DNA from: Eucommia ulmoides
Lineage: Eukaryota; Streptophyta; Magnoliopsida; Garryales; Eucommiaceae
Length of the DNA: 64,000 nt
Assembly (NCBI GenBank): GCA_016647705.1
Contig: CM028336.1
Span: forward strand, 16,125,880 to 16,189,879
Direction: 5' to 3'
The notes under the pieces were generated by a model, which made no database searches, was not told the DNA's origin, and saw nothing but the letters and a program-made list of their open reading frames with translations. Both the position numbers and the translations under genes were made by a program. Shown here in pieces: positions 1 to 12,600 of the stretch. Every line of letters begins with the position of its first letter. Within the stretch, counting starts at the first letter, position 1.

Positions 1-649
1 AGTCAAAATCATTCTTGTTCAGTCTTGTTTTGTAAAAGAAAAATCCTCCAGAAATGAAAACTCATTTGTGTTCCATGAAATGTCTACAACTTCGAAAAAA
101 AAAATGAAAAACAAAATAAAGATTGACCTATTTTCTGGTTTGAGATACGAAGCGACTGAGATGAATACACTTTGAAGCTTTGCATATCGAAGGCTCAGAT
201 TCAAATAGGAAGTGAAACTTTGAGTTTGATGCAAGTTGGCCATAACATTAGCAATTTAGCCGTTTTATTTTAGGTGGAGGCATAGAATCTTTGAGATTTG
301 ATCAAGAGAGATGAAGCGTGAGAAGAGTTAGGAGTCTTGGCTCTCATCTGAATGCGGAAGAAGCACAACAAAAAAAAAAAATGCAGCAATCTCTATGGCA
401 AACCCTTAAGAGAACCTATATAGTATCCTAAAAATGTTTTCGTTTGATGGTTTGGACGGATCGGGTGTACCACCCTGACTTGTTAAGCCTTCAAACCGTT
501 GCTTGAATGAATCAGCTTGGGTTAGCTTATAATGTACCTACCAAGGGGGCTACTATTCGGATTACCTGTTTTCAACCCAATTTGGGATCGGATTTTTTTG
601 AGTGGTCATGTTTGTCTGGTTATCGGGTGTTTTGGTCAGCCCTGGTAGC
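1..649. other. intronic or upstream DNA, no gene recognised
   Basis: No convincing coding segment is seen on either strand. Because downstream exons of tubulin-folding cofactor B start at 3583 in mid-protein, this stretch is inferred to be intron of that gene, or it could hold a small exon I cannot recognise. The short open frames here have no family signature. Confidence 0.4.
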
Positions 650-1111
650 TGTCAAATAGGGATAGCTTTATGGCACGACAGAATAGCAATTGAAAGACTA
701 GAAATCGTTCAAGTAGGCGGAAAAATGCTAGATAGTGTTCTAGCATATGAGGGGGCTATTGAATTCCGGTTTGTTGTATCCACAAGAAAAGGGAAAATTT
801 CGAAGTGTATTAGACTTGAATAATCAAATGAATATGAGAGCTTGTAGAGGGTGTTTTATAGCCCTTAACTATTTCCTAAACTTATATGAAAGAAACAAAG
901 AAAATAGGAAACAAGCTAATACATCTAGGAAAAGAAAACTTTAAAATAGGAAAAAGTGCAAATCCTAGTTGAACTAGGAAATCCTTGTTGGAAAAGAAAA
1001 CAAAAAAATAGGAAACAAACTTAATCTTAATACTTCTAGGAAAAGAAAACGTTAAAATAGGAAAAAGTGCAAATCCTAGTGGAACTAGGAATCTTTGATG
1101 GTTGTCCTACA
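650..1111 (-). repeat. 3' LTR of the gypsy remnant (minus orientation)
   Basis: Matches 2439-2819 over its length with many substitutions. Shared landmarks include the tract around 'aaatcctagttgaac', the 'ttgaataat' block and the terminal TGTC...CTACA / TGTC...CCACA edges. It is longer than its partner (462 versus 381 bp) because of an internal tandem duplication. Confidence 0.7.
903..1104. repeat. tandem duplication of about 104 bp inside one LTR
   Basis: Two consecutive units begin 'aataggaaacaa' at 903 and about 1007. Both continue through 'ctaggaaaagaaaac', 'aataggaaaaagtgcaaat' and 'ctag-gaactagga'. The partner LTR at 2439-2819 has the unit once, so the duplication arose in this copy only. 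Confidence 0.7.
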
Positions 1112-2330
1112 TCAGTTCCGTCCACTTGACAAGAACTCGCCCTTAGGTTAGATTGTGGATATTTCGGTGGAAGATACTCATATATGTTGGCTACATTGAA
1201 AGTTGAAGATATAGAAAAGTCTTCAGGAAGCTCCACCATTTAAGTATTATTGTTGTTCTTCTTGATAGTACGATAAGGTTCGTATTTCTTCAATTTCAAT
1301 TTGTTATGAGAACCTGTTGGAATTCTATCCTTGCGTAGATAAATCATAATCCTTTCCCCTTCCTCGAATATCTTCTGTCATCGTTTCTTATTGGTATCAA
1401 GGTTGTACTTGGCCATGGCTTCTTCTAACCATTGACGCACTCCCTCTTGCATAGTCCGTGTTCTATCCACGATATTTTCAGCTGCAACGCTTGCTCCTGA
1501 ATGTTTAGGCAAAAGAACTAAGCCTAGTGCATGTTTTGGGGGCACACAATACATATTGGCGAACGACGACTTCTCTATAGATTGGTTCTCCAAGCTGTTG
1601 AAGTCAAATTCAGCTTGGGCTAAGGCTAAGTCCCACTGTTTTGGCTTCACTCCAGATATGCACCTAATCAAATTACCCAAGGTTTGATTCACCACCTCTG
1701 TTTGACCGTCAATTTGTGGATGACTTGTGTTGCTGTAGTTCAAAGACGTGTCAAAGCGCTTGCACAAAAATCGGGGAGGAGATTGATGTCACAATCCGAG
1801 GTGATATTTTTTGGAACCTCATGCAAGCGAATGACCTCTTTGAAGAGCAAATTTGCAATATGTTTTGCATTCGACGTCTTCCTGCAAACAATGAAATGCG
1901 GCATCATAAAATTCTTGCCAACAACCACAAATACAGAATCCATACGTTGTTTGCTTTGCGGGAGATTCAATACAAAATCCATTGAAAGATCCTCTCAAGA
2001 TGCATTGGGAATAGGTAACGGCATGTAGAGACTGGTATTTTGGAATCGACCTTTAGTTGCTTGACACACTTGGCATCGTCTCTCTTGATTACCAACATCT
2101 TTCTTTAGTTGTGGCCAGTAGTAGCGCTTCTCAACTAATGTGACGGTCTTGTCCCTCCAGAAGTGTTCGCTCAACCTTCCATTGTGCAGTTCATGCATGA
2201 TTTGGTCACACAAAGAATTATTTGGACCGCATAGTTTCCTTTGTAACAAGAAGTCATCTCCACGATATTTGTTCACGTTACTCACAAATTCAGCTATTCT
2301 CACTTTCAATTGCCACAATCTTTGAAGAAT
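1112..2330 (-). pseudogene. Ty3/gypsy integrase, frameshifted
   Basis: On the minus strand the order is: a zinc-binding HHCC region (HELHNGRLSEHF then CQVCQATKG) at about 2318-2000; the catalytic core start ([13 protein letters not shown], then [10 protein letters not shown]) at 1982-1740; the core end with HPQIDGQTEVVNQTL at 1767-1378; and a C-terminal segment ending LPEDFSISSTFNVANIYEYL near 1239-1180. The three acidic catalytic positions can be followed, but they fall in different reading frames, so no intact enzyme is encoded. The family assignment rests on the DGQTEVVN and FNVA motifs typical of plant gypsy integrases. Confidence 0.85.
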
Positions 2331-2438
2331 CTTGTGTTTGCCTTCGGAAATATAGTTCTCATAAGGACTTCCTCTCCATGACTATGCTCGATGGATTGGG
2401 TGCAATCGTCACGTCTGTAAGTCATCATGTTAGGATAT

Positions 2439-2819
2439 GTCAAAGTTCCGATGCCAATTGGCATCGGCATAACGGAATAGTGATTAAAAGACTATGTATT
2501 GTTCTAGTAGATAGAAAAAGAGTTAGATAGTGCTCTAGCAAACGAGGGGACTCTTGAATCCATGAGAGAGGGTTCTTGAATCCACAAGAAAGAGAAAATC
2601 TCAAAGAATATTACACTTGAATAATTGAATGAATATGAGGGTTTGTCAAGTGCGTATTTATGGCCCTCAACTAGTTCTGAAACTTGTAGGAAAAGAAAAC
2701 CTGAGACCTTTAAGAAAAAGAAAAAGACTAACCCTAATACTTGTAGGAACATAAAACATAAAAATAGGAAAAAATGCAAATCCTAGTTGAATTAGAAAAT
2801 CTTTGTTGGTTGTCCCACA
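2439..2819 (-). repeat. 5' LTR of the gypsy remnant (minus orientation)
   Basis: The partner of 650-1111. Read on minus it starts TGTGGGACAACCAAC and ends CTTTGACA. The next bases on minus (tatcctaacatgatgac) do not resemble a TGG primer-binding site. The deletion that removed gag-RT therefore starts at or next to the LTR edge. Confidence 0.65.
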
Positions 2820-3582
2820 TAACTTTAGATTTGCGCTCTTCATTATTATATTATGAATGAGGACAACAATTACGTGGATTGATAGGAAATAGTGGCATCT
2901 TATACTGACATATCCATTTGCAAGCTTTTAGCCAGATCAAAATAATTTGACAAGGGCTGGCCGATCAGAGCATTCAATTTGTTTACAAATTGTCCAAAAT
3001 TTAGCAGTATGATTACGGTGGCTTAACAACTTTTGACTGGAAGAAGTGAAAGAGTTGAAGCTTTTGCATAGAAAAGAGAAATAATTTTAGTTAGGGAGCT
3101 TGGCTAGGGCCAACCAAGGTGGCCTATTGACATATATGTTATGAAATGCGAGAAAGTATTGTTATTTGTTACTTTGTGGCGTGCTTTATAAGCCCATTTA
3201 ATTACCGCAATGCTAATATACCAAATAAGTTGCAGCATATAATTCAGCCGATCAAACCGGCTACAGAATAAAAGAAATTGGTGTTGGTGTTTTCTTCTTC
3301 TCTGTCCTCCCAACCCACACCCCCAACCGCACCCACACCCACACCCATTTCCAAAACATGCACAGAGGAATGAAAACAAACTATAATTAAGTGAAGAAGG
3401 AAATTTGAGCAAACGAAATATGCAGAAATTAAATATTTATTTCTTTGTATGTGTTTGACGTTTGACATGCTCATATTTATAGATGCACGCACGGGAAAGT
3501 ACATTCAATAAATTGAGATTTTGATATCTTCTTCATGCGTAATAATGTTTTGTAAGAGATCATAGATTGTTGTATGTTTCAG
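2820..3582. other. inferred intron sequence before the first visible TFCB exon
   Basis: No coding signature was found. It contains a C-rich, CCCAMCC-like tract at about 3308-3350 that gives false open frames on the minus strand. It ends in the acceptor 'tgtatgtttcag' at 3571-3582. Confidence 0.4.
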
Positions 3583-3641
3583 GTACTTTTCGAAAATTCA
3601 AGGAAAAATTTGCAGCACAAGGTCCTTGTCACGAGTCTAAG
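3583..3641 (+). CDS. TFCB: TFCB exon (linker region)
   Basis: Encodes (x)[19 protein letters not shown] after two bases that finish a split codon. Acceptor AG at 3581-3582, donor GTAAGG at 3642. It matches the SFRKFKEK segment of plant cofactor B between the ubiquitin-like and CAP-Gly domains. Confidence 0.85.
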
Positions 3642-6600
3642 GTAAGGTTCTTATAATTTATTTAGCATTTGGCACATCAAGTGATTGAGGCTCCAATTTG
3701 TCGTTGGTGGCAGATCAAGCTCCATTGCACAACCTCAGCCTTAACAATAAGACAGAATCTTAGTGGTTTTATTTTTGTTTTACCCTATTTTCTTGGTTTA
3801 TCTCACTTTAGAAGTTCCTCTCCAGGATATTTTAAACAATTGTCAAAGCCATAGTATGCCCCATCAAAACTCTTCATTAAGCCTTTTATGAAACATTTTT
3901 TAATATGATTTTTTTTTTTTTTTTTTTTGTTGGAACAGATTCCTGACAATTACATCGAAGATCTTTGCGCAAGAATCAAGGTTTACGTCCTTTCTCCTCT
4001 TTTTTTAGTTGACATAAAAAACTGTTTAGATGTCAAATGTACCCACGGAAACTGAGTGAAAGTACACAAAAATATGTCATTTCATGTAAAAAAATTATGT
4101 GCGCGCTCGCCAATTCTTTAGAGTGAAGACAATTGGGGAAACATTCATGACCATATGGATGACTTAAATTAAGTTCTAGGTTGCAAGTGCATTTTCTTTT
4201 TATTTGCTTTATTCATTTTTTCTTTTATAGTTTAAATAAAGAAAATGAAGTGCATTTTGCGCCAAAATGCACATCCTTGTGATTTTCATGGCCTTGAGCT
4301 AGAGTAATTAGGCCCTTACAGTTCTTTTGGATGGAAGGGAGAAAAGTGGAGGGAGGGGAGGGGAGAGAGGATTGTTTTTCATTTGTTGTGATTGGATGTA
4401 TGGGGAGGATTGGGCATGTCTTTTTCTTCCTATCTATCCCTTTTAGTTCTTCGTCTTCCTATCTATCTCTTCTTCTTTTCCTATTGCTCCTCATCTTATT
4501 TCTTTGGCTCCTGTATGGATTGAATTGGAATTCCTTCTGATTCATCTACACAACAAAGCGATCCTGTTTTCCATAGTTAGAGCGATGGGTTCTCCCATGA
4601 AATTTGATGCTGGTGACTACTAGATTATCTAGGCCTAGTTCTGCCAGGGTTTGTGTTGAAAGTGAACCTTTTAAATGAACTCTTGATCAGAGTTTGGATA
4701 GGACAAGGGTCACTAGGGTTTTGCAATCGATCAAGTATGAAACGCTTCCCAAATATTGTTCTTACTGCTATAAGCATGAGCATTCAATTCAAGATTGCAA
4801 ACAAAAGGATCCTCCTACAAAAATGGTTGCAAAGCCTAAGAACTCCAAGAAGATAGAGGAAAATTTTGGGAAAGGTAAGAAGGTGGAGTAGGTGTACAAG
4901 ATTGTTGAGATGCAGCGAAAGAACTTATGCGAGCAGAGAAGCAAACCTTGGATTAGCAAGGTGAGAAGCTAAAACAAACTATTCATGGGGAGGATGTAAA
5001 TGTGGATAAAGAAGATGCCAATGATGATCAAGAACGACAGATTGATTACTCAGAGACAGAGAAAGGTATAGTTTCAATGTATTAAAAGAAAAATAAGAAG
5101 AATGTCGGGCCTATTCGTGTTGCAAAAGACTCATCTCCTACAGTGCATCCAAGGATGATCTTAATATAGATTAATCGTCAGAATCATTGGTGGTGAAAGA
5201 GACCGAGAATGTTGTTCGACACCTCGCCCTTTCGCTTAGAGTAGTGGATAACAACCATTATAGGGCATCATGTGATTTGGAGTGGATTACTAAGAGCTAA
5301 GTTAAATACAGGAAGTTAGCTTTTGATCCTACAATTTAAATAAGAATTGCGGGAAGGGTCAGGCTTAATGCTCCAACTCTTCCAATATTTCAATCACTTA
5401 TTTGGAATGCTCGGGGGGATTCCAACTCAGCCGCTAGGAGAAGACTTAAAAAGTTGTCTCAGTTTTTTTCTTGTTCTTTCATTGTCTTGTTAGACCCTAG
5501 AATGGAAGCTCAAGCATTTGTGAAGCTAAGAAGGTATGTTTCGTTTGATGCTGGCTTTAGTAATGAAGCTAGTAAGATTTGGTTGTCTTGGAGAGATCCA
5601 ATTCAATGTGATATTTTGATTAGCAAAAATCAACTCGCGGTAGCTAAAATAAATATAAAGTTGTGGGAGCAGATATGGAAGGGGCATAATAATTTCGATT
5701 ACGCTTTGCTTATGGCAAAAGATTTTATTGCCACCTTGGATAGATAGGGGTGTCTAGGGTGCTCTTGGTTTGATAGTCTGGCTGCTGCGGATATGATGGA
5801 TTGTGTTGACATGCGTAGTTTATTCGAGTTTTCGTTTTTGGGAAATATATTTACACATTGTAGTTCTAAACATAGATTGAGGGAAAAAAAAGGATTAGAT
5901 TTGATAAATCCTTTCTGAGGTCTGTCGTTTGAATGAAGCGTGCTCATATCAGGCCCCCAACTGGTTTTGTGTGAGGAGAGTCATCTTCATGGTAAGGGTT
6001 CCTTTAAATTTCTAAACTTTCGGTGCTAGCATCATGAGTTTGTTAATATTGTTAAGGAGTCTTGGAGTCAATAGACTTCAGGGAACTCCTTTCAAAGGTG
6101 GCATTGAAAATTGAAAAGGCTCAAGTCGGTCTTCAAATTTTTTGGGAATATTTTTGACCATGTCAAGATGCTTGAGAAAATGGTGGATGATTTTGAAATG
6201 TAAGTTGCAATTGATCCGAGTCTTGTGCCACAGCTACAAGAGACTAGGGTCCAGCTGACTAAGGCCTTAAATCAGGAGGAACCTTACTGGAAGTAAAAAT
6301 CTAGAATTAAGTGGCTGAAAGAAGGAGATAGATACATAAATATTACAATGCTTGCGTCGACCAGAAGAGAAAAAAGATGTTCATCAAAAAAATGAAAAAC
6401 GCCAAGGGAGAAAGGATAGAGGATGATGATGGTTTGGATATTTTGATTAATCATTTTCAGGACTATCGTTTTGCTCCCTCAATCACGGAATATAGCCAGT
6501 TGATTCAGTGTAAGCCTTAGATTATATCAAAGTAGGAGAACCAAAATTTGGTGAATTGTCTTGATTTGGAAGAGCTACAATAGGTTATCAACGATATGGA

Positions 6601-9600
6601 TTGAGAGAGTTGTCACATCCCACCTGGGACCCCATGCCCGAGACTAGGCGTGGCCTTGACTTTATATTATTCAACCAAAAACAATTATAACATAACAAAT
6701 ATATACCACTGACTAACAATTTACCTAGATTTTTAAAATCTTACAAATGCAAAATTCAGTGATTATACATATCCAACTATTCTATAACAAATCACAAAAG
6801 TCCGAACTCCTCATTACCAATAACTGCTCTAACAGTCACTAAAGCTACACCACCCTCTCTACTCTATCTAACGCTAGTAGTGAACCCGTCTCTATCTAGA
6901 ATACCTAAGATATAATATTTTATCGATGTACTGTCTTCATAAGATAAATTTTTTTTTATGGATCTAGTACATTTACCAGAATCAACTTTCCAGAACAGAA
7001 TATAACCGCACATTGAGCAATGTCAATTCCTACATATATCATCAAAATGAAACAACTAAATTTAAATTAATTGTTTCACTTACTTTTATATATAATAAAA
7101 TACCAGGCATACTTGCATACTAGTCATAGGTTTGTTTACTTCATGATCAGGAGTTATGAATACGCAGAGAACTCCGAAGCCAAAGCCAAGGACAACAGTG
7201 CTAAATCTATCAAGCCTAGCAAGGGAGATTGCTTCAGACCATAGAGTGCCTTTTCTAGATAACGAGCAAGACATTTATTACCGAACACCACATATTCACC
7301 TCATATTTAGGAGGTTGTTTTATATAAACCTCCTCTTGAATATCACCATGGAAAAAGGCATTTTTAATTATTTTTTGTATCTAGTTGGTATAAAGGTCAA
7401 TAATGGCTAACAACCAAAGAACAGTGGAAGTAAGACACAATTAAGGCTGATAACTAGAGACAAAGTTTCTCCATAGTCTACCCCATGGGTCTGCTTATAG
7501 TCTTTAGCAACCAATTGAACTTGTTCAAGTAAGAAGAGAATACAAAAAAATTGAGAAAACTTTTTAAACATTGTATCAGTCTCTCCCTCTATTTATAATA
7601 GAAAGTAGGAAACCATACAGAAATCGTAAATTATACAGGAAACCCTAAGTAATACAGAAATGATATAAATACCCTTTAGTACTCCCACTCAAGTTGGAGT
7701 ATATATATTTTGTAGGCTCTTAACTTGTTAGAAATGTACTTTATCATATTGTTTTAATGTTTTTTTATCATTTCGGAGATATCATCAGTCAGATCAATTA
7801 TATCCAAAATGAAGGGAAATTTGTTTATTCTGTCCAAAACAATAGGCCCCTAATGTTTTAATAAATAAATCAACTAACTGATCCATTTAATTCACTTGCC
7901 TAGTCTCAATCAGCTTCTGTAACAGTTCTCGTGTGAAGTGATGATTGACTTCTTTGTGTTTTGTTCTCTCATGAAAAACTGGATTACATGCAATGTGAAG
8001 AACTGCTTGATTATCACAAACAAGGTCCATTGGTAAAGTATTCAAATCTAAGTTCTTCCAAGAGATGTTTCAACTAGATTAGTTCTAGTGGTGTGGGCCA
8101 TCGCCTGTATTCCAATTTTGCACTTGACCGAGCCATAGTTGTTTGCTTTTTACTCTTCCAAGAGACAAGATTACCTCTAACAAATACACAATACCCTGTA
8201 GTGGACTTCCTATTCGAGAGAGCTCGAACACAATTTAGATTTGTATATCTCTTAATTTGAGTGCGATCAAAGTTCTGATACAACAAACCACTAATAGGAT
8301 TACTTTTCAGATATTGGAGAATACGAATCACTACATCCAAGTGATAAGTCCTGGAACGATTTATGAACTGACTGATGACACCAACAACAAATGAGTTATC
8401 TAGTCTCCTAACCGTCACGTAGTTCAACTTCTCAACTAACCGTATATATTGCGTTGAATATGTTAGTGGTATGCCTGATTTCTAGTAGTTTTGTGGTTGG
8501 ATCGATAGACAAGTCAACTTGTTTAGCTCCTAGCATCCCTGTTTCACTCAATAAATCAAGGTCATATTTTCTCTAAAAGAAGAAAATGCCTTGACTCGAT
8601 TGAGCCACCGCAATACCCAAGAAATATTTCAACTCACTCAAATCTTCGGTATGAAACTTACTATGCAAAAATTGTTTCTTGAGTACCACTGTTATCATTT
8701 CCGGTAATCACTATGTCATCCCCTTACATAATCAATAATAAATATTGAATGATCAACTCCACATCGTAGTACACCAAACTTGGTAATCACGTCAATGAAT
8801 CTTCCCAACCACACTCGAGGAGACTGCTTGAGACCGTAAATAGATTTCTTCAAGCGACAAACCAAACAGACTCTCCTTGAGTAACGAACCTAGGAGGTTG
8901 CTCCATGTAAACATTCTTGATATCGAGCTGATACAACGGCCAACAAAAGGTGGTAATAAGAGAGATGAACAACCGAACAAAGGCAAGCTTGACAACGGAA
9001 AAAATGTTTTAAACGGTACTTTTGTCATTATTGTATTGTTTAAGGTTTATGTATCGTTACCTTATTTTCATTATGAATAGGTGGTGATGTTGACACAATA
9101 GTTAAGTCGTTTCATTCTTTTCTTATTCTTTTTTACTTTAACACACACGAAGATATTCCCAGATTGCTTTTGCATATATCGAGAAAACCTGAACAATGCA
9201 AGAACTATAGGAATACTCTTTAACAGTTCCCTTGGAGATCTGTACGTCCTTCATGACATTCCTGATAATCATCGTTTTTGGTTCATTCAATTCATGGAAT
9301 CTCTTTGGCCTGATCCTTGTCCTTGATGGCTCCAAATCATTCTGCAGATATTCTTGATCTCAGTCTTGAAACATCCTAGTTCTTTCAAACTAGCTCAGTA
9401 TGTTTTAGAGATCGTCCGTACGTGGGCGATTAAACAAAACTCAGATATAAATTTAAGTGTGGTGTTATGGTAGTTTTCACTAAGCCTTGAATCATTATGA
9501 CTTTGAAAGATCCGGAAAATAAAGTTTGATTCAAGGAACACATAAAGTGTTACCGACACAACACTTTTTTGCAGAAGACTGGTTCACAAGGAGTTAACGT

Positions 9601-12600
9601 GGTTGAACACAAAACTGCTCTACATCCACAACGATTGTCAAATGACAATACCAAATAATTTCGTTATGAGAATATTGTTACAACTCCTAGTATGTTTAAC
9701 ACGTCCCAACACCCAATTTTCAATAAGCCTCAGTTTGTCCAATTGGAAAGAAGTTTTATTCACAAGGAACTTTAATGGCGAAAAAACACAAATTCTCTTC
9801 TAAAATCTCCATCCAAATTGGGATATAATTGGTTATTGGGATATAATTTTGGAAGTGTTTTTTTGTGTTCTCTCTCCATTGAAGTTCTTTGTGAGTAAGA
9901 CTTGTTTCTAATTGGGAAAACTGAGGTTTATTGAAAATTGGGATATAATTCGGTGTTGGGACACGTGAAAGATGCTGTTAGATGTAGCAATTATGATGGT
10001 GTAATCTTGGTTGTCTTTCACAATGGTTGTGGACATAGGCTGGTTTTGTGTAGAACGGCATTAACTCCTCGTGTACATGTGAGATTTGTGTGTTCTCGGA
10101 CTATTTTCTATCAAAACTTCTCTTCTGCATAAAGGTGCTGTGGAGGTAATCATTTATTGTTTTCAACAAATGGAATTTATTTCCTGACAATCATTGCCAT
10201 GTGGGAACTTCGTGGAGCTGTTAAACAAGTGGAGATCAGAGTATGAAAACATATGCAGACAGAAGTTGATGAGATACAAAGGGTGGACAGAGGACTAAGC
10301 CTATGTGGGAGCTGAAGTTTCTTTCTGAGTTTTGACTTCAGGGAGAACCAACATGTCTTATCTGTGCATTTGTGCCGCCATATCTCTAGCCTTCATTATT
10401 TCCAAGAGTCCGGTCACTTTTAGGTTAGTACTTAGTAGATAGAAGCATGGAAATGTGAAACTTAGTATTCTTGCCTTGGTTCTACCAGTGCTTTGGATAT
10501 AACTAAGTAACATTGCAGGATGCTGCATAAGTTGTAGGACTAGTTTGGGTTCTCTCTCTGATAAATTTACTTTACAAACCTGATAATGAACAGAAGTTAA
10601 AAAGGACAGTTTTTTGGGGATGAATAGAAGGTAATTTGCTGAACAAAAAATGAAAGGAAGATTTGGATTTTATGGGCTCTGTTTGGGTTGAGGCTCTGGA
10701 GGGAAGATATGTGGACTAAGGGCTGTCGGCTGAACTGTTCAATGTATCTGTAAACAGTAATTGTTTCTCTTTCAAATGTTTACGTTATTAGTGATAAAAG
10801 AATTAGTAAATGGAATGATTAGATTTATAAATTTAGTGGGTTTTAGTGTTGAAAGAGATCTACATCGAGGTCTGTGTCTTTCAAAGATATATATGAGCCA
10901 GTTGAAAATAAGTTATCTGTTGTGATTTTCGCTTACTTGTTGATGACACAGGATAGTTTGTAAGCAAACTTCTAATAATAATGGATACTGCATTGCATTT
11001 TTTTCCTGAAGTAATCATAGGTATCCCCAAATTTAATCAAGTTAGCCGGTTGTTGTCTGAGAGTTGTTGCAACAACAGAATATGAATATAATCTGGCATT
11101 GTTTTCTCTCTTGCTATTTATTTCCAGTATAGAGCGTTACTCTCTCTCTTGCTTTTCCATCACATTAGATTAACTAGGGCATTATTATTCACATTGTTTT
11201 ATTAAATTCGTTTTTTGCCACATCAGGTAGGAGATAGATGTCAAGTCGAACCTGGTGAGAAAAGGGGTTCCATCAAATATGTGGGCATGGCCGCACCACT
11301 AGGACCTGGTTTCTGGATTGGGGTTCAATATGATGAACCATTGGGGAAGCATGATGGCATGTAGGCTTCATTTTCCTTTTTTTTTTCTTTTTTTCTTTCC
11401 GTCCTAATTCAACGTGTGGAATAGATAAAATCCTCAGAAAAAAGAAAAAAGTGAACTCTGTTGTCCATTTCTTATGATTCCTGTAAATTTCAGAATAATG
11501 TTTAAGAAAATGTTAATAGTTCTTAATAATTTGCTTTTCTGATCAATCTCGTTAAGGTTTCATCATTTTCATTCATGCATTCATATGAATCAACTCCGTT
11601 ACTCTCGACGGTTGAGATTGTTAAGTTGATTTGATATAAGAACAAGATCAAATGAATCTCTGTTAAACTTGATTGATTTCCTTAGGTCAATGCAATTGTT
11701 GGTAAGTCGTTCATTTTACCGGAATTTTCTTTTATTGTGTTTGCAGGGTTAAAGGAACGCGTTACTTCACTTGTCCTCCACTTCGTGGCGCAATGGTCAG
11801 ACCTGACAAAGTAAAGGTTTGTAACTTGAATATATTCTTCCGATAATTAATGCATGCCGGTAGAAAGATGTGGAGTGTGTTGTGTTTCAAACTACCATAA
11901 ATGGTAATGCTTGTTTGTTGCATGTTTCATTTCGGGTTTTGGTGGTATTCTTGCATTATAAATTTCCTTTTATTAAGTAAATTCACCAGTATACAAGAAC
12001 GAAATTCTATATATAAGAAATCGAGAGATTACATATAAAACTGTGATTCATAAAGAAGAGGGCACATAGAAGAACATAATGCTCAAATCCCGCCATGGTG
12101 GTGGATTTATAGATTCCAGTTGTACAGAATGAAGATCAATACTTTTGTGTCTACAACCTCATATATAGTATGACCAAAAAAAAAAAAAAAGAGGAACAAG
12201 AACCCTATTGTATAGATAATATTGCTCGTCTAAACTTAAGAACAGTGTGAAAAAAATTAGAACTTTGGAAGATGAATAGGATGGTACAACTTACAAGATC
12301 TGGAAGCTAGGTGGCATTTGTTTGTAGTGTTTCTATTTGTTGTCAAAAAAAGAATTTGGGGTGGGGGAGAGATGTTTTTCTTCTGTTCTGAAAAATTTGG
12401 TAAAAGAACAAACATTTTTTTTGGTTACAATATTTCTGTTTCTGTTCCATGTTTTCCGAGAAATGGATAGAAAACTGATGCCATCTCTTCTGTTTTAAGC
12501 ATATGGTTGCATTCCATTTTTAAATGATCGTCTTTTTTCTCTCTCCCCTCTGAGAGTTGTCCTCATTACTACCTGCTGCTTACACAAAAGCACATTTACG

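Larger units (their letters stand above)
650..2819 (-). mobile_element. internally deleted Ty3/gypsy LTR retrotransposon remnant
   Basis: Two direct repeats (650-1111 and 2439-2819) flank a decayed integrase read on the minus strand. Read on minus, both repeats start TGTRGGACAACCA and end TTTGACA, the TG...CA form of LTR ends. Only the integrase part of pol is left between them. Gag, protease, reverse transcriptase and the primer site after the 5' LTR are missing, so most of the internal region was deleted while both LTRs survived. The flanking bases (gtagc and taact) do not form a clean target duplication, which suggests age or rearrangement. The element sits antisense in an inferred intron of the cofactor B gene. 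Confidence 0.75.
4585..6608 (+). mobile_element. truncated L1-type LINE in the large TFCB intron
   Basis: In + strand order there is an ORF1 end with a zinc knuckle (4585-4891), an apurinic endonuclease start (5344-5750), decayed endonuclease (to about 6000), and the conserved linker between endonuclease and reverse transcriptase (about 6225-6400, [10 protein letters not shown] in one frame). Many stops and frameshifts break it. It stops abruptly at about 6608, where unrelated sequence beginning 'gtcacatcccacctggg' starts. Reverse transcriptase and tail are absent, so the 3' half was lost or displaced. Confidence 0.8.

Noticed and set aside
3104-3412. Gly/Cys-rich minus frames (GCGCGCGWGCG type)
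   Set aside because: Produced by a C-rich CCCACACCC microsatellite in the intron.
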